From Rhytidiadelphus loreus (lineage: Eukaryota > Streptophyta > Bryopsida > Hypnales > Hylocomiaceae), in contig OX344761.1 of the NCBI GenBank assembly GCA_947034895.1, positions 33,430,863 to 33,494,862 on the forward strand: 64,000 bases of DNA, given 5' to 3'. This document shows positions 33,681 through 45,200 of this stretch, piece by piece; the first letter of the stretch is position 1, and the number at the start of each line of letters is the position of its first letter. The position numbers and the translations under genes were made by a program. A model generated the notes under the pieces. That model was not told where the DNA came from, searched no databases, and was given only the letters and a program-made list of their open reading frames with translations.

Positions 33681-33924
33681 GTTTTCTTGTATAAAGTTCT
33701 AGGGGTACCCCTTGTTTTATCACCTTGGCTCCGTTGATAAAACTCTTGTCTTGGACCTTCGAAAGAGGCTTCATGCGGACGTTTAACTTCTTCGGAGGGC
33801 AACAACCGTGTTTAGAAGGGTTTACAAGACCACTCTAAGCGGGTTGCTTTGTCATTACATCTTCCATAGTATTAGTGTGATTATTGTAGTCATTTTCTTT
33901 GAAGACCCAGTGTTGATCTACTAC

Positions 33925-36900
33925 ATGGCTGGACAAGGTGTTGGGAGGGGGGGGACCATGAATGATACGCGGAGGTCCACAAAGGATTGGGACCCTTGGC
34001 TAGTACCATGTACCCCAATTGATAATTCCCCCCATGCTCGAAAATGTGTGTTTTGTGGGTGGAGCAAAGCATTTGTACGAAAGAGAGCATTGATTCACTT
34101 TGGCTATGGCGGCTCGACTACATCAGAGCGTTGTAAGGAGATCCCTACAATTGTACGAGAAAAGTTTCGGACTGGCGAGGGGCAAGTTCCAAGGTCCATG
34201 AGTTACGAAGAGATGTATGATGCACCGGCTAGACATGATGCACCAGTTAATGTTGTAGAGTCTATTGTCGCACTTGCGTTGGATGTCGAAGAAGAAGGGT
34301 CTCTCAATCCCTTTGAATCAAATGCAAGACCAAATCCTACGCCTGATTCAGTAGATTCTACTGGAACAACGCTTGAGAGAAGGAGGAACATGCCATCTGT
34401 TTCTCGGCAAAGAAGCATGGATGAATCATTACAGACAGGCCGCAGACAAGAGTTGGATAGGTTGTGGGCTTCTTTCTTTTATGAGGCGAACATTTCATTT
34501 AATGTTGTGCGCCACCCGGCCTTCGTGAATGTTGTTAAACAAACTGCAGTAGCTGGATTCGTGTACCAACCGCCACCGTATAATGCGATTCGCACGAAAA
34601 TGATAGATGTTAAGAAGGCATCGGTTGAAGCCATGGTCTCGGAGCGGACGAGGGTTTCAATAAGTCAGTATGGAGTGACAATTTGTTCAGATGGTTGGTC
34701 CAATACTAATTCGCGGCCATTACTAAATATGATGTTGGTGTGTCCCGCCGGGGATGTCTTTTTGGGATCAGTGGATAGTACTGAGGAGAAGAAGGATATG
34801 TCTTACACGACTGAGACGATGGCACGATACATTGAGGAAGTTGGGCCTACCAACGTTGTGCAATTGTGTACGGACAATGCTGCAGTCATGACGGGGGCGA
34901 TGGCAAGGTTGGAAGAAAGGTACCCTCACATTTATAGGCAGGGTTGTGCGGCACACATTTTGGACTTACTCTTAGAAGACTGGGGAAAGGATCAGAGAGT
35001 AAAGGAGTTGGTAAAAAAGGCTTCATCAATTGTGAAGTTCATCAAGAAATACCAACATACTTTGGCGTTGTTTCGGAGATTTTCACCAAACAAAGTGTTG
35101 AGACTTCCAAGCAAAACACGTTTTGTCACAAATTTCTTGATGATTGATCGTTTGGTAGACTGCAAGCAAGCAGTGCACAACGTGACACTGGATGAGACAT
35201 ACATGACGTTCGAGTTGAGTTTGCAAAACCGCAGAAATGAACATTTCATTATGGGCAAGGCCAAACTTGCAAGGCAAGATATCCGTTCAGAAGAGTTCTG
35301 GGTTCAGTGCGACAATTTCCTCCATATGGTAGAGCCCGTGCTGCTTTGTCTTCGTCATTTTGATGGAAAAGTCCCAGCAATGCCGAAAGCTTTAGTAATG
35401 ATGACAGCCTTGAAGGAGCACATTTATTCTCTCAAGAATGCTCCATTTTTCCTTGATCCAGTGGTGGCAACACAATATGAGAAACAATTTGATGCTCTCT
35501 GGAAGTTGATGATTACTGACCTACACTATGCGGGGGCACTACTAAATCCATACTTGAGTGACGTGGAGGCTATTCATAACAATGGCTACGCGAAGGGAGC
35601 TTTGAATCGAGTCATACGAAAACTGAGCGTACCATTGAACGTATCAGTGGTGGAAGCAATGCAGGAGCTAACTCAATTTGAAGAGAAGACAAGTGCATTT
35701 GATCCTTTACATGAGGCTCCCGATATCATTGAATGTCAATTATTGCCTCATCAATGGTGGAATCGTGTGGGGGGCAATGCTCTTCCAAAAATTGCAAAGC
35801 GAATTCTCGGTTTGACGTGCTCTGCATCTTCGTGTGAAAGGAATTGGAGCATGTATTCCTTTGTGCACGATAAAGTGCGAAATCGCTTGGCCACGACAAA
35901 GGCAGAGACATTGGTGTATATCTACGCGAACAACAAACTTGAACGTCAAAAACGTGGACACAACCCAGCCATTTTTTACGACCAGATGCTTGCAGATGGA
36001 GACGATGAGGACGAGCGTAATGGGCCTTTGTCTTCAGGGGAAGAAGACGACATTGTTCCAGATTTTATGAGAGAACGCGAGAACCGTAGGGATGAAGAGG
36101 ATCGGTTGCACAACAATCCTTGGAATGCAATGGTTAGGCCGCCACATAGTCCTCCACGACCAATATACGGGAATACATTTGATTTTAGTAACGATGGGTA
36201 TATTTCTCCGGGAAATTCACCTGTACGTAGTCCACCGCAGAACGTCGTGCACAATATGGATGCAATTTCGCCGGCACATGCATCACTGAGGAGGGAAAGC
36301 ACCCCCGACAACAACGACGAAAGCGTACCTATTCCCATGGCACCCGTAGAGGAAGAAGCTAGATCTCCAATATCAACTAGTTCGCCTCCAAATATGGCTC
36401 GCAATTTAAGAAGCAGTGCACAAGTTCCAATGAGAAGCGAACATGAAGAAGAGGCCATCGAAGTCAATGAAGTTGTACACGAGGGAATATCAAATCCCGT
36501 TGTATTGAACGCATCTACCCTCGGAACAACTGTTACTACAGATGATGATGATGATGTGCCATTGACATATGTTATGAATCGAAGTCGGAATGTGCCGTTG
36601 AATCCAGAGACGACTACAAATGTGGCAACAGTGAGGAGGTCTATCCCAACCCTTCCAACAAGGCCACCGGTGCGTGGAGGTGCTCTATGGACGATTGATG
36701 AAGAGGTTCACGGCTCAGCTCCACAACCCACTCAACCTTCATCCGTGTCTGGCCCTGGCGAATCATCATTAGGAATCCAGGGGCGCAACAGTAGAGGCCA
36801 GAAAAGGCGTATTAGGAGGGTTGACGAGAGGGGACCTCGAAATCCTAAACGACCCACTCAAATTGTCCAACGGTGTACCATTGGAGCGGGATGTTCCACC

Positions 36901-36933
36901 CAGAATGTTGGACAATCAAGTAGAGGAGGGTGA
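33925..36933 (+). CDS. hAT-superfamily transposase
   Basis: A 1002-residue frame from the ATG at 33925 to TGA at 36933; the open frame upstream has only a GTG. The N-terminal BED-type zinc finger has Cys41 and Cys44 (CVFC) with a downstream His. The DUF659-type part of the catalytic region has SDGWSNTN near 255-262 and CTDNAAVM further on. The C-terminal hAT dimerisation domain has SSCERNWSMY with Cys637 and Trp641. Cut-and-paste transposition in the nucleus is the family role. The C-terminus is extended by about 300 acidic, Pro/Ser-rich residues beyond the dimerisation domain, more than usual for hAT. After the TGA the same frame stays open for 88 codons to TAG at 37200. I did not find terminal inverted repeats with certainty. 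No internal stop, so this copy could be active. Confidence 0.85.
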   Translation: MAGQGVGRGGTMNDTRRSTKDWDPWLVPCTPIDNSPHARKCVFCGWSKAFVRKRALIHFGYGGSTTSERCKEIPTIVREKFRTGEGQVPRSMSYEEMYDAPARHDAPVNVVESIVALALDVEEEGSLNPFESNARPNPTPDSVDSTGTTLERRRNMPSVSRQRSMDESLQTGRRQELDRLWASFFYEANISFNVVRHPAFVNVVKQTAVAGFVYQPPPYNAIRTKMIDVKKASVEAMVSERTRVSISQYGVTICSDGWSNTNSRPLLNMMLVCPAGDVFLGSVDSTEEKKDMSYTTETMARYIEEVGPTNVVQLCTDNAAVMTGAMARLEERYPHIYRQGCAAHILDLLLEDWGKDQRVKELVKKASSIVKFIKKYQHTLALFRRFSPNKVLRLPSKTRFVTNFLMIDRLVDCKQAVHNVTLDETYMTFELSLQNRRNEHFIMGKAKLARQDIRSEEFWVQCDNFLHMVEPVLLCLRHFDGKVPAMPKALVMMTALKEHIYSLKNAPFFLDPVVATQYEKQFDALWKLMITDLHYAGALLNPYLSDVEAIHNNGYAKGALNRVIRKLSVPLNVSVVEAMQELTQFEEKTSAFDPLHEAPDIIECQLLPHQWWNRVGGNALPKIAKRILGLTCSASSCERNWSMYSFVHDKVRNRLATTKAETLVYIYANNKLERQKRGHNPAIFYDQMLADGDDEDERNGPLSSGEEDDIVPDFMRERENRRDEEDRLHNNPWNAMVRPPHSPPRPIYGNTFDFSNDGYISPGNSPVRSPPQNVVHNMDAISPAHASLRRESTPDNNDESVPIPMAPVEEEARSPISTSSPPNMARNLRSSAQVPMRSEHEEEAIEVNEVVHEGISNPVVLNASTLGTTVTTDDDDDVPLTYVMNRSRNVPLNPETTTNVATVRRSIPTLPTRPPVRGGALWTIDEEVHGSAPQPTQPSSVSGPGESSLGIQGRNSRGQKRRIRRVDERGPRNPKRPTQIVQRCTIGAGCSTQNVGQSSRGG

Positions 36934-37200
36934 CACCTTGCATCCAACATGGATGGAACTACGAATGCGTTGAGGCTCACGAAACGACTTGTGCAAACTG
37001 AAGGGTTCAGTGGTGTAGATACAGAAGTTCGAAATCTGAACTCAGAGGTAGAGCGTGAGGTACAAATCGAAGTAGTAATAAGGGAAGATGATGAAATCGA
37101 AAGCTCGGGCGACAACAGGAGCAACGAAGAGTCTTATGAAGATACAGACCCTAATGCTGATGAGGTGCCGAGCGATTCCACATTCACGCCTGGTGACTAG
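36934..37200 (+). other. Open frame continuing after the hAT stop
   Basis: In frame with the transposase, directly after its TGA, 88 codons are open. They are acidic and charged like the preceding tail (EREVQIEVVIREDDEIESS). A CGA to TGA change at the boundary could have shortened the protein. Read-through is not shown. Confidence 0.4.
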
Positions 37201-37426
37201 AGTACTAGAGAAGTAGACAATAATTATAGTTATAGTTATAGTTATAATTATAGTTATAAGGTTTTAGCTTATATGTTAGGTAGCAAATCTTTGTAGTTCA
37301 AGCTTTGAGCCTTCATCCTGATGTGTAAGGATTTTGTAATGCTTCATCGAGCATATGAGCATATTAGAGTGAGGGACAGATTACCGGTTTTAAAATATAT
37401 GTTGAGTTCTAATTGGTAGGCAGTTA
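37201..37426. other. Spacer with a TTATAG microsatellite
   Basis: A short (TTATAG)n-like stretch at 37220-37262, then ordinary AT-rich sequence up to the CACTA insertion. Confidence 0.6.
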
Positions 37427-37729
37427 CACTAGTAGAAAATTCAGCGTCCAACTTCACAAAAAAGTGTTGATTCGGACAAAATAGTTTGTGTTGATTTGGA
37501 CAAAAATCAACAAGTTTTTGTTGATTTGGACAAAATTCTAGCTAAAACTTGTTGATTTGGACAAAAATTGCAACTAAAACTTGTTGATTTGTACATAATT
37601 TTCAACAAAAATTTGTTAATTTTTTTTCAATTTTTCAATTTTGAAAAAAAAATTAATTTAAAACTGCCATGCGAGCGCCACGTGGCACCGCCACGCGGGC
37701 AGCGCCTAGGTGGCACCCCACGCGGGCAG

Positions 37730-37793
37730 GGTGCAATGGGGTTTGAACCTTGCACCCCTTGGCTAGGGGTGCAAGGTCTTATCCATTGCACCA
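37730..37793 (-). repeat. tRNA-like (SINE-head-like) segment in CACTA 1
   Basis: On the minus strand: an A-box-like TGGTGCAATGGATAAG, a 10-bp stem CTTGCACCCC/GGGGTGCAAG and a B-box-like GGTTCAAACCC. The outer ends GGTGCAATGG and CCATTGCACC are complementary. The spacing fits a tRNA-derived sequence, but the anticodon arm is abnormal. It is not a functional tRNA gene. Confidence 0.5.
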
Positions 37794-37870
37794 TGTGGAA
37801 AATTACATGACCGTAATGGGAAAAAAACGTTATTTATTTCGGTTTTCAAATTTTGGTCATTTTTGGTTCA

Positions 37871-38228
37871 ATTCAGCAGACTTTGGAGGCTAATTTATCA
37901 TAGTATAGTACCTTTTTTCAAAAAACTTCAAACTAGTAAAATTTGGAAGATCAATTAAACTTTCATCTCCAAAAATCCGTTTGTGATTTTGAGTTTTCAG
38001 TAAAAAGTTATGAGCAAAATTCAGAGAGGGTTTGGAATGAAATTATTTTTTGATATTTACAAACACTCTCTCTGAATTTTGCCCATAACTTTTTATTGAA
38101 GACTCAAAATCACAAACGGATTTTTGGAGATGAAAGTTTACTTGATCTTACAACTTTTACTAGTTTGAAGTTTTTTGAAAAAAAAGACTTCACTATGCAA
38201 AAACAGCCTCCAAAGTCTGCTGAATTGA
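37871..38228. repeat. Large hairpin of the CATAGTA module in CACTA 1
   Basis: Two arms of about 165 bp in inverted orientation (outer ends ATTCAGCAGACTTTGGAGGC and its complement) around a loop of about 25 bp. The arms contain CATAGTA, CTTTTTTCAAAAAACTTC, CTCCAAAAATCCGTTTG and AAAGTTATGAGCAAAATTC words also found in CACTA 2 and in the 59.7-64 kb arrays. Confidence 0.85.
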
Positions 38229-40249
38229 AAAAAGACTGAATTGTGAGTTAAGTAGTTAATAGAAAATATTTCTATTGCTTATACAATGTCAAACTTGGTG
38301 GTTTAAAAATTTTCCACATGAAATTTTAGTGTTAAAAACTTCAATTCAATTAAAGATATTTTAATTATTTGGCAAACATTTTACTAGGAGGTGGTTTGGA
38401 CACAATTCCTATTCAAGTTTTTTGTAATGTAGAACATACAATTTGAATAGCTCTAAATTAGAATTTGGAAATTGCTCATCTAGAATTTAAATATTTAAAA
38501 AATTTTGTGTTCAAGAATTGTGTTGGAAGTTTAGAATTAAATTTTGTTTTTTTAAAAACACTCTTGATTTTCATTTTTTTTTAAATTATTAAGTAGAATC
38601 AAGTTCAAGATTGAAAGAAAAACTAAAGCATGAATAGCTCTAAAATGGAATTGAAATACAATAATGTCAACGGTGAGATTGTTCTAAATAGGAAACTTAA
38701 AGTTGTTAAACATTTTTTTTTGAAAAATTGTGAGAATTGCATCCAAAATTGCATCCAATAAGTTATTTTTTGAAGAAGATGTTCAAATTGCCCGTTTGGA
38801 CACAAAATTGTTTTTAACTTTCATAGTACTAATCAAATGGAATGAATAAAAGCTTCACATGTAGACAAAAATATGATTTTCAAGAAGGAAAAAATTAAAA
38901 AATTAATTTCAAATTTCTATACATTTCTTATTCTGCCTAGTGACGTGAAATTTATAGTTAAGATGCCATAACTTTTGCTCCCAAGCACCAACTGAAATAA
39001 AATCTATATTACCATGTAGCTAATAAGTTTTTCTATCTTATTAGGAGGTTTCAAAAAGTTTAACTAAAAATTAAGATCATACAAACTTGCCCGAAATCCA
39101 TTTTGTCCACCGAGGGGACAATGGTCCTTTAGGGGTCAGAAAAATTAAAATTAAAATTTAAACCTCTAAAGAACAAAGTAGAATTTTTTGACAATATTTC
39201 TAGTGTTTTTATTCATGTATTTAGAAATTGAATTCCCTTTTTTTTCCTTTAAAATTTTACACAACATGTGGTGAAGGGATAGTTTGAAGGACTCACAATT
39301 TTTATAACTTTTGATTACATCATGAGAAAGTTATTGTATGATGTATAGATTTTCTAGATATGTATGCATGTTAGCCAAGTAGATTTGAATGTATTTTTCA
39401 AATAAATAGGAATTTCAAATTAGTTTCTAAAATATTAATCTTGTGAGAATTTTTGGATTGTTCTATATAGATTAGGGAGGTGAAACTCATGAAGAATTTC
39501 AATTTCCAATTTAAAGTAGAAATTGCACTGTATAGTAAATTTTAAGTTTCTTTATTGAATGCAATTTCAAATATAAATTTTTTAAATTTCAAAAATAGGA
39601 TGCAAATTTTTGACTACAACATGTACATTAGTACATTACAACCATTAGGTTTGGAAATCTTTAGTTTCATTACTAGAATTCTTTTCATTGAATGTTGTAA
39701 ATCAATCTCTATTTATATCCACTTATTATTTTCTCCAAGCATGAATATAAAATATTTTTTGTTGCAATTTTTAATATAGATTCTTTAACATATTTTTTTA
39801 GCATATGATGGAAAATTACAAATTGTAGAATTGATATGTATCTAAATTTTTCAAATAAAATTTTGGAAAAATGAAATATAATCATTTGGTATGAATGAAA
39901 CATTATTTTTTTAAAATCCAAGCATCTTGATGTTGCAATTGGTGAAGTTTTTTATTTTACAATTTCAAGATGGAAAATAGGTCAAAATAAATATAAGTTA
40001 GATCATTTAGTTAAATCTATTGAAAAAATAAATATAAATGAAGATTTAAGCCTTCTTTGAAGACTAATATTTAGAAGCAATTACGGGCCTTTCATATGTT
40101 AAAAACCTTGATACAAACAAAGTTGAATTACATTATGAATTTAATTAGAACTTCAATCAAATTGAAAATATAATTGAAAATAAAATACGATTTGAACTCT
40201 AAATTCATAATTTTTGAAAAATTCTTAAAGATTTCAAAAACATTCCACA
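38229..40249. other. AT-rich interior of CACTA 1
   Basis: Featureless AT-rich filler. No gene is seen on either strand. Confidence 0.5.
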
Positions 40250-40870
40250 AACAATCCAAAAACAACTCCAAAAACAACCTCAAAAAATCCAAATCCTCCC
40301 CCCTCCCCACACCTCTTCAAACCTCCCCAAATCAATCCAAAAACAACTCCAAAATCAACCTCAAAACAACCTCCAAATCAACCCCCCAAACAACCCCAAA
40401 ACAACCCCCCAAACAACCTCCAAAACAACCCCCAAACAACTCCCAAACAACCCTCAAACAACCCCCCAAACAACCCCCAAACAACCCCAAACAACCCCCC
40501 AAACAACCCCAAACAACCCCCCAAACAACCCCCAAACAACCCCCCAAACAACTCCCAAACAACTCCCAAACAACCCCAAAACAACCTCAAAATAACCCCC
40601 AAACAACCCCCCAAACAACCCTCAAACAACTCCCAAACAACCCCAAAACAACCTCAAAATAACCCCCAAACAACCCCCCAAACAACCCTCAAACAACTCC
40701 CAAACAACCCCAAAACAACCTCAAAATAACCCCCAAAACAACCCCCAAAACAACCCCCAAAACAACCCCCAAAACAACCCCAAAACAACCCCAAAACAAC
40801 CTCAAAACAACCTCAAAACAACCTCAAAACAACCCTAAAACAACCCTAAAACAACCCCAACACAACCCTA
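40250..40870. repeat. C/A-only minisatellite, strongly strand-asymmetric
   Basis: About 600 bp made almost only of A and C on the plus strand (CAACCCCCCAAACAACCCC and variants). The unit of 6-13 bp is loosely repeated, with a higher-order repeat of about 65 bp near 40560-40730. The minus strand consists of GGGG and GGGGGG runs spaced by TTGTTT, which is G-quadruplex-prone. The long open frames on both strands are artefacts of the repeat. Confidence 0.9.
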
Positions 40871-41097
40871 AAACATTGAACAAAAACATGTTGATTTGGT
40901 TGTTGCACTATTCACATGAACAAAAATTTGTTAAACCATTTTGTTAACTTGTGCTCAAATCAACAAAAATTTGTTAACCATTGTGTTAGCTTGGGCTCAA
41001 ATCAACAAAAAAATGTAAAAACGGTCAATGCAGTATTCAAATCAACAAGTTTTTTATGATTTTCTGTTGATTTGGACACAATTTTCTACTAGTGTTA

Positions 41098-41394
41098 GGT
41101 GATGACTGCAACGAGGTTATAAAAGTGCAATGCAAGTATGGCTACATTTGAAGTCCGCCTCAAAGCAATATCGATGACTAATTAATATAATCGTTGTTGA
41201 CATTATTATTGTGGCCTTATACTGGGTGAATTTTTGGGATTAGAGAAGTTTGTCCAATTTACATTTCATGGGCTCTATTATTTGCACTTGTAAATTGTAA
41301 ACCCCAATATAACATAGCACCTAATTCTGCGCTTATAAAACACCTATGTGACGTGTTACTTCAAAGACTGAATATGCCAAACTCAAATCCTAAA
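41098..41394. other. Spacer after CACTA 1
   Basis: AT-rich flank; nothing recognised. Confidence 0.5.
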
Positions 41395-41725
41395 CTGAAC
41401 CTGCGGTCGCTGTCTGCTGCTCCGACCCGCAGTCGCCCCTACCTGTCGGACCCGCGGTCGCCCTCAGTACTCGAAGCCGCGGTCGCCCCTTCACCCGAAG
41501 TCACCCTAAAGCCCCTGACCCGCAGTCGCCCACTCACCCGCAATCGCCTTCAAGCCTAAACCCGCAGTCGCCTCTATTTTTTCCACCCGCGGTCGCCCCT
41601 TCACCCGAAGTCGCCCTAGCGCCCCAGACCCGCAGTCGCCCCTTCACCCGTAGTCGCCTCAATTTTTCTACCCGAGGTCGCCCAAGGCAGACCTGCACGC
41701 GCCCACACCCGCAGTCGCCCACGCT
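41395..41725 (+). repeat. Cluster of the 15-bp repeat, copy F, before the TNP2 gene
   Basis: Plus-oriented GACCCGCAGTCGCCCC and CGCGGTCGCCCCTTCACCCG copies with a higher-order repeat (CCCTTCACCCGAAGTC at about 41486 and 41597). It is about 550 bp upstream of the TNP2-like start. Confidence 0.85.
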
Positions 41726-42276
41726 GGCTATCCACGTCAGTTCTGAAGCCCTGCCACGTAGGCAAAATCTATTTACCATGGGGTAAAATTTTTTACCCCT
41801 CCGCGACGCGATGTCAAGTAAACTCGACACTTCGTGACACGCGACACGCGACGTCAGACGTCATACACGACGCCTAAACCCAAAAATATGTCAGACAAGA
41901 CAACCCTGCTCCGGACATGTGAAGTGAGAACGAGGACGTGCAGTGCTTCGATAGTGGGCACTACGAATATACAAAAAAAGAACAACGGCAGCGTCTGAAC
42001 GGCAAGCTTCTCCTTAACGTGAACGCTATCACAAGTCTGTCAATGATTTATATTCTCTTTCTTCTTGAGAACCAAGGTGCTATTCTGAAGCTCTGCCTTG
42101 TAGGAGGGTAAACATGACTTCCAATAAGGCCCTGTCACTGAACTTCATTGTAATACGGTTGTCACTATTAAACCACATGTACGCAATGTTGTGCTTGTAG
42201 TGCAAGACGATTGACTGGTACCTGCGGCTGTCATTGGTGAAGAACTGATCCATCATCTGTTCCCTTGCACTTGAAC
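41726..42276. other. 5' flank of the TNP2-like gene
   Basis: Starts with short CACGTAGG/GACGTC-like palindromic words (41741-41870) and continues as ordinary sequence. An open frame on the minus strand (42304-42080) overlaps the gene start and is not called. No CACTA terminus of the autonomous element was found with certainty. Confidence 0.35.
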
Positions 42277-45200
42277 ATGACGACGGAGGAACTTGCTCAG
42301 GCATATCACATGGAGAGGTCGCTGGCGGCTAGACAAGGCATTCGCACATATCCATGTGCTTGCGAAAAGTACCATGGATTCAAGACACAATCAGTGGAAG
42401 TCGTCGAGAGACACCACAGAAAATTCGGACGTGATCGAAACTTGCCCCACCCGCTCCTCGTAAGATATGATCACCCTCTGTGGCTATCTTTCTATAGAAT
42501 AAGGAGTATGTCTTTCTGCATGTGCTCATATTGTCAATGCTAGCACTGTAGAGTTCTCTTTCTATGCTACAGGTAGACGACGGTAAAGCGTTTTCCATGT
42601 GCACCCCCTTACTGTTGTCTTCCATGTGCAGGGGGGAGGAATGCAATATGCACAAGCTTCGGAAAATGCTCTTGCAGAAGAAGATTTCGTGGATGTAGAG
42701 GAAGAATATTTTGATGCAGCAGAGGAGGAGAACTTGGAGGAGGCTCCTCCTAATACTGACTTGAACTTGGACGAGATGGCACAGAATTTCTTTGCCCGTG
42801 CTGATGCAATCCATGAACAGTTTTCAGAAGAAGAAGACGAGCTCTTGGATTTCGATGACCTGTCAGCACAAGAGGAAGAGCCAGACAAAAGTGATTTACT
42901 AGAGCAATTACTTCAGCAAGCTGCAGAGCCTCTTTTCCAAGGATCTCGAAGTAGCAGGTTACAATTCAGCATTATATTGATGTCCTTGTGCACGTTGTAT
43001 TCAGTAAGCCATCACTGCTTGGACGAAATTCTGACTTTTCTAAAGCACGATGTACTTCCGGTTGACAACAATTGTCCCACGAACTCTTACGAAATGAAGA
43101 GCCTACTCATGAAACTTGGTCTATCGCATGAGGTGATACATTGTTGCGACTGCGGTAGAACACTTTACTGGAAGGAAAATTCACATCTGACAGCTTGTCC
43201 ACACTGCCAGAAATCAAGGTACATAGACGGCTCTCAAACAGTCCCACTTCGAGTACTCCGCTTTTTTTCGTTAATCAAGAGGTTGCGTAGAATGTTCAGA
43301 TGCCCTGAACTGTCAAAGCATATGTGATGGCATTTCACAAATCAGTCTGCAGATGGGAAAATGAGGTCTGTCGTCGACAGCGAGCAATGGCGGTTCATAC
43401 AGAATAGGTTCCCAAATTTCAGCAGGAATTGGAGGAATGTCAGGATGGGCTTGTCCTTAGACAGAGTAAACCCGCATAGTTTCCAATCTTCAAAGCACTC
43501 AATTTGGCCTGTTATGATAGTATTGTATAACTTGCCGCCGTATCTTGTGACTAAGCAATTCTTCATCTGCCTGACGATGATCATACTTGGGCCGAAGTCT
43601 CCAACGGAAGACACTATAGATGTTTTTCTACAACCTCTTGTGCATGAGTTGAAGAAGTTGTGGGTCGGGGTCCCTGCAGTGGACATGGCTGAGCCTACGA
43701 CTTCCAATTGTCATTTCAAACTCCGTGGCATTCTGATGTGGACCATCCATGATTTCCCTGCATATACCTTAATATCAGGACAAACAGGTAAAGGATATGC
43801 TGGATGTCCTGTATGCGGAGATGGCACTGCAGCAGAGCACTCCACCGAAGCTGGCAAAACTGTTTTTCTACGTAACCGCAGGTGGCTTCCACAGAACCAC
43901 AAGTGGAGGTTTGCTCGCACAGCTTTCGACGGTCATCCCAATCACGACGTACCTCCACCTCGACAGTCAGGCCAGAAAATCATAAGTCGCGGAGCTTAGA
44001 GAGAGTCATACCTTCAGTGTGGTGGAAGAAAAAACGGAGAGCATGACCCTGTGAAATCAACCGATGTAAAGCGAGTCAGCATTCTCTTCGAACTACCGTA
44101 CTGGCATGTAAGTCAGTCATGTACAACACTGTATCTTCCGACTTCTTTGCAGTTTGATGAAGTTATAGGTCGTATTTCAGAGTTCCAGAAATTCTACTAT
44201 GTGAGCGTACTAGAACAAGAGATACAGTCATACAGTGTGTACAGTCGCCTTCTGGAACGACTCATTCTTCAGCACGTCGCACGTCGAAATAGGAATTCAC
44301 CTTCCAGAACGGGATGTTCAAATCCTAGATGCATTTTGCTTTTAATATTTTCATTGCAAGCGTTGTAGCCTTGTAGCCGTTAGTGCTGGCACAGCAAATG
44401 AATGCTGTAAGGTACTTCTTCAGCAGTTCAAGGATTTGTTTTCTTCCTCATTCGCTTCAGGGCCTTTGCTGAACAAGACATCCGTAGTGCTATTGTTTGC
44501 AATTTCTTGTGGTACGTCAAGTATTGAGTTTGTTGATGTTTGTCGTCATTGCATGGATGACATCCACAAGAATTGCCCGTACGTCATATTCTGGACCCCA
44601 TGCATTGTGAGAAAAATGTATGTGAAAATTTGATTCGCACTCTACTTGGAGAAACAGATGGGGTGAAGTCCAGGGAAGATATGCGTGCTCGGGGAATACG
44701 AGGTCATTTACATCTGCAGCCTAATGCCGATGGTGTCACATATTTCATGCCAGATGCTCCATACGTGTTGACAAGACAAGAAAGAGAGGAATTCTTCCAC
44801 ACTTTGAAGGATATAAAGTTCCCTACCAATTATGTTGGTTCATTGAAGCAGAGATTGGAAGACAGGAAGTTAAGTGGATTGAAAACACATGACTTCCACA
44901 TATTATTGGAGCAAGTGCTACCAGTGTGTCTCAGGAACGTGGGTAATCCTATAGTAGTTGGAGCCATTATGCGAGTGTGCAGAGTATTTCGTAAAATTTG
45001 CTCCAAGGTAGTAGATTCCCAGAAGAAGGTACAAATGATTGAAGACATTGCTGAAACCATATGTGCACTAGAAAAAGAGCTTCCTCCATCTGTTTTCGTT
45101 GTAATGATGCATTTGCCCATACACTTAGTCGAAGAGCTTTTCCTTTGCGGTCCAGTGCACACCCGCTGGATGTACCCATTTGAGAGGTACATGAAAGTGT

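Larger units (their letters stand above)
37427..41094. mobile_element. Non-autonomous CACTA element 1 (3668 bp)
   Basis: It starts CACTAGTAGAAAATTC and ends AATTTTCTACTAGTG, and is flanked on both sides by TTA (37424-37426 and 41095-41097). A 3-bp duplication is the CACTA hallmark. The subterminal regions hold repeated GTTGATTTGGACAAAA words in both orientations, as expected for transposase-binding sites. Inside are a CACGTGG-rich patch, a tRNA-like segment (37730-37793), a large hairpin (37871-38228) and a C/A-only minisatellite (40250-40870). No transposase coding is present, so it must be mobilised in trans. The TNP2-like gene at 42-48 kb is a candidate helper. Confidence 0.9.

Noticed and set aside
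32934..37426. Terminal inverted repeats of the hAT element
   Set aside because: A CAGGG-like word near 33287 had no clear complementary partner with an 8-bp duplication downstream of the gene.
40174..40662. Open frames of Pro/Gln/Asn and Gly/Val/Trp type
   Set aside because: Artefacts of the C/A-only minisatellite.
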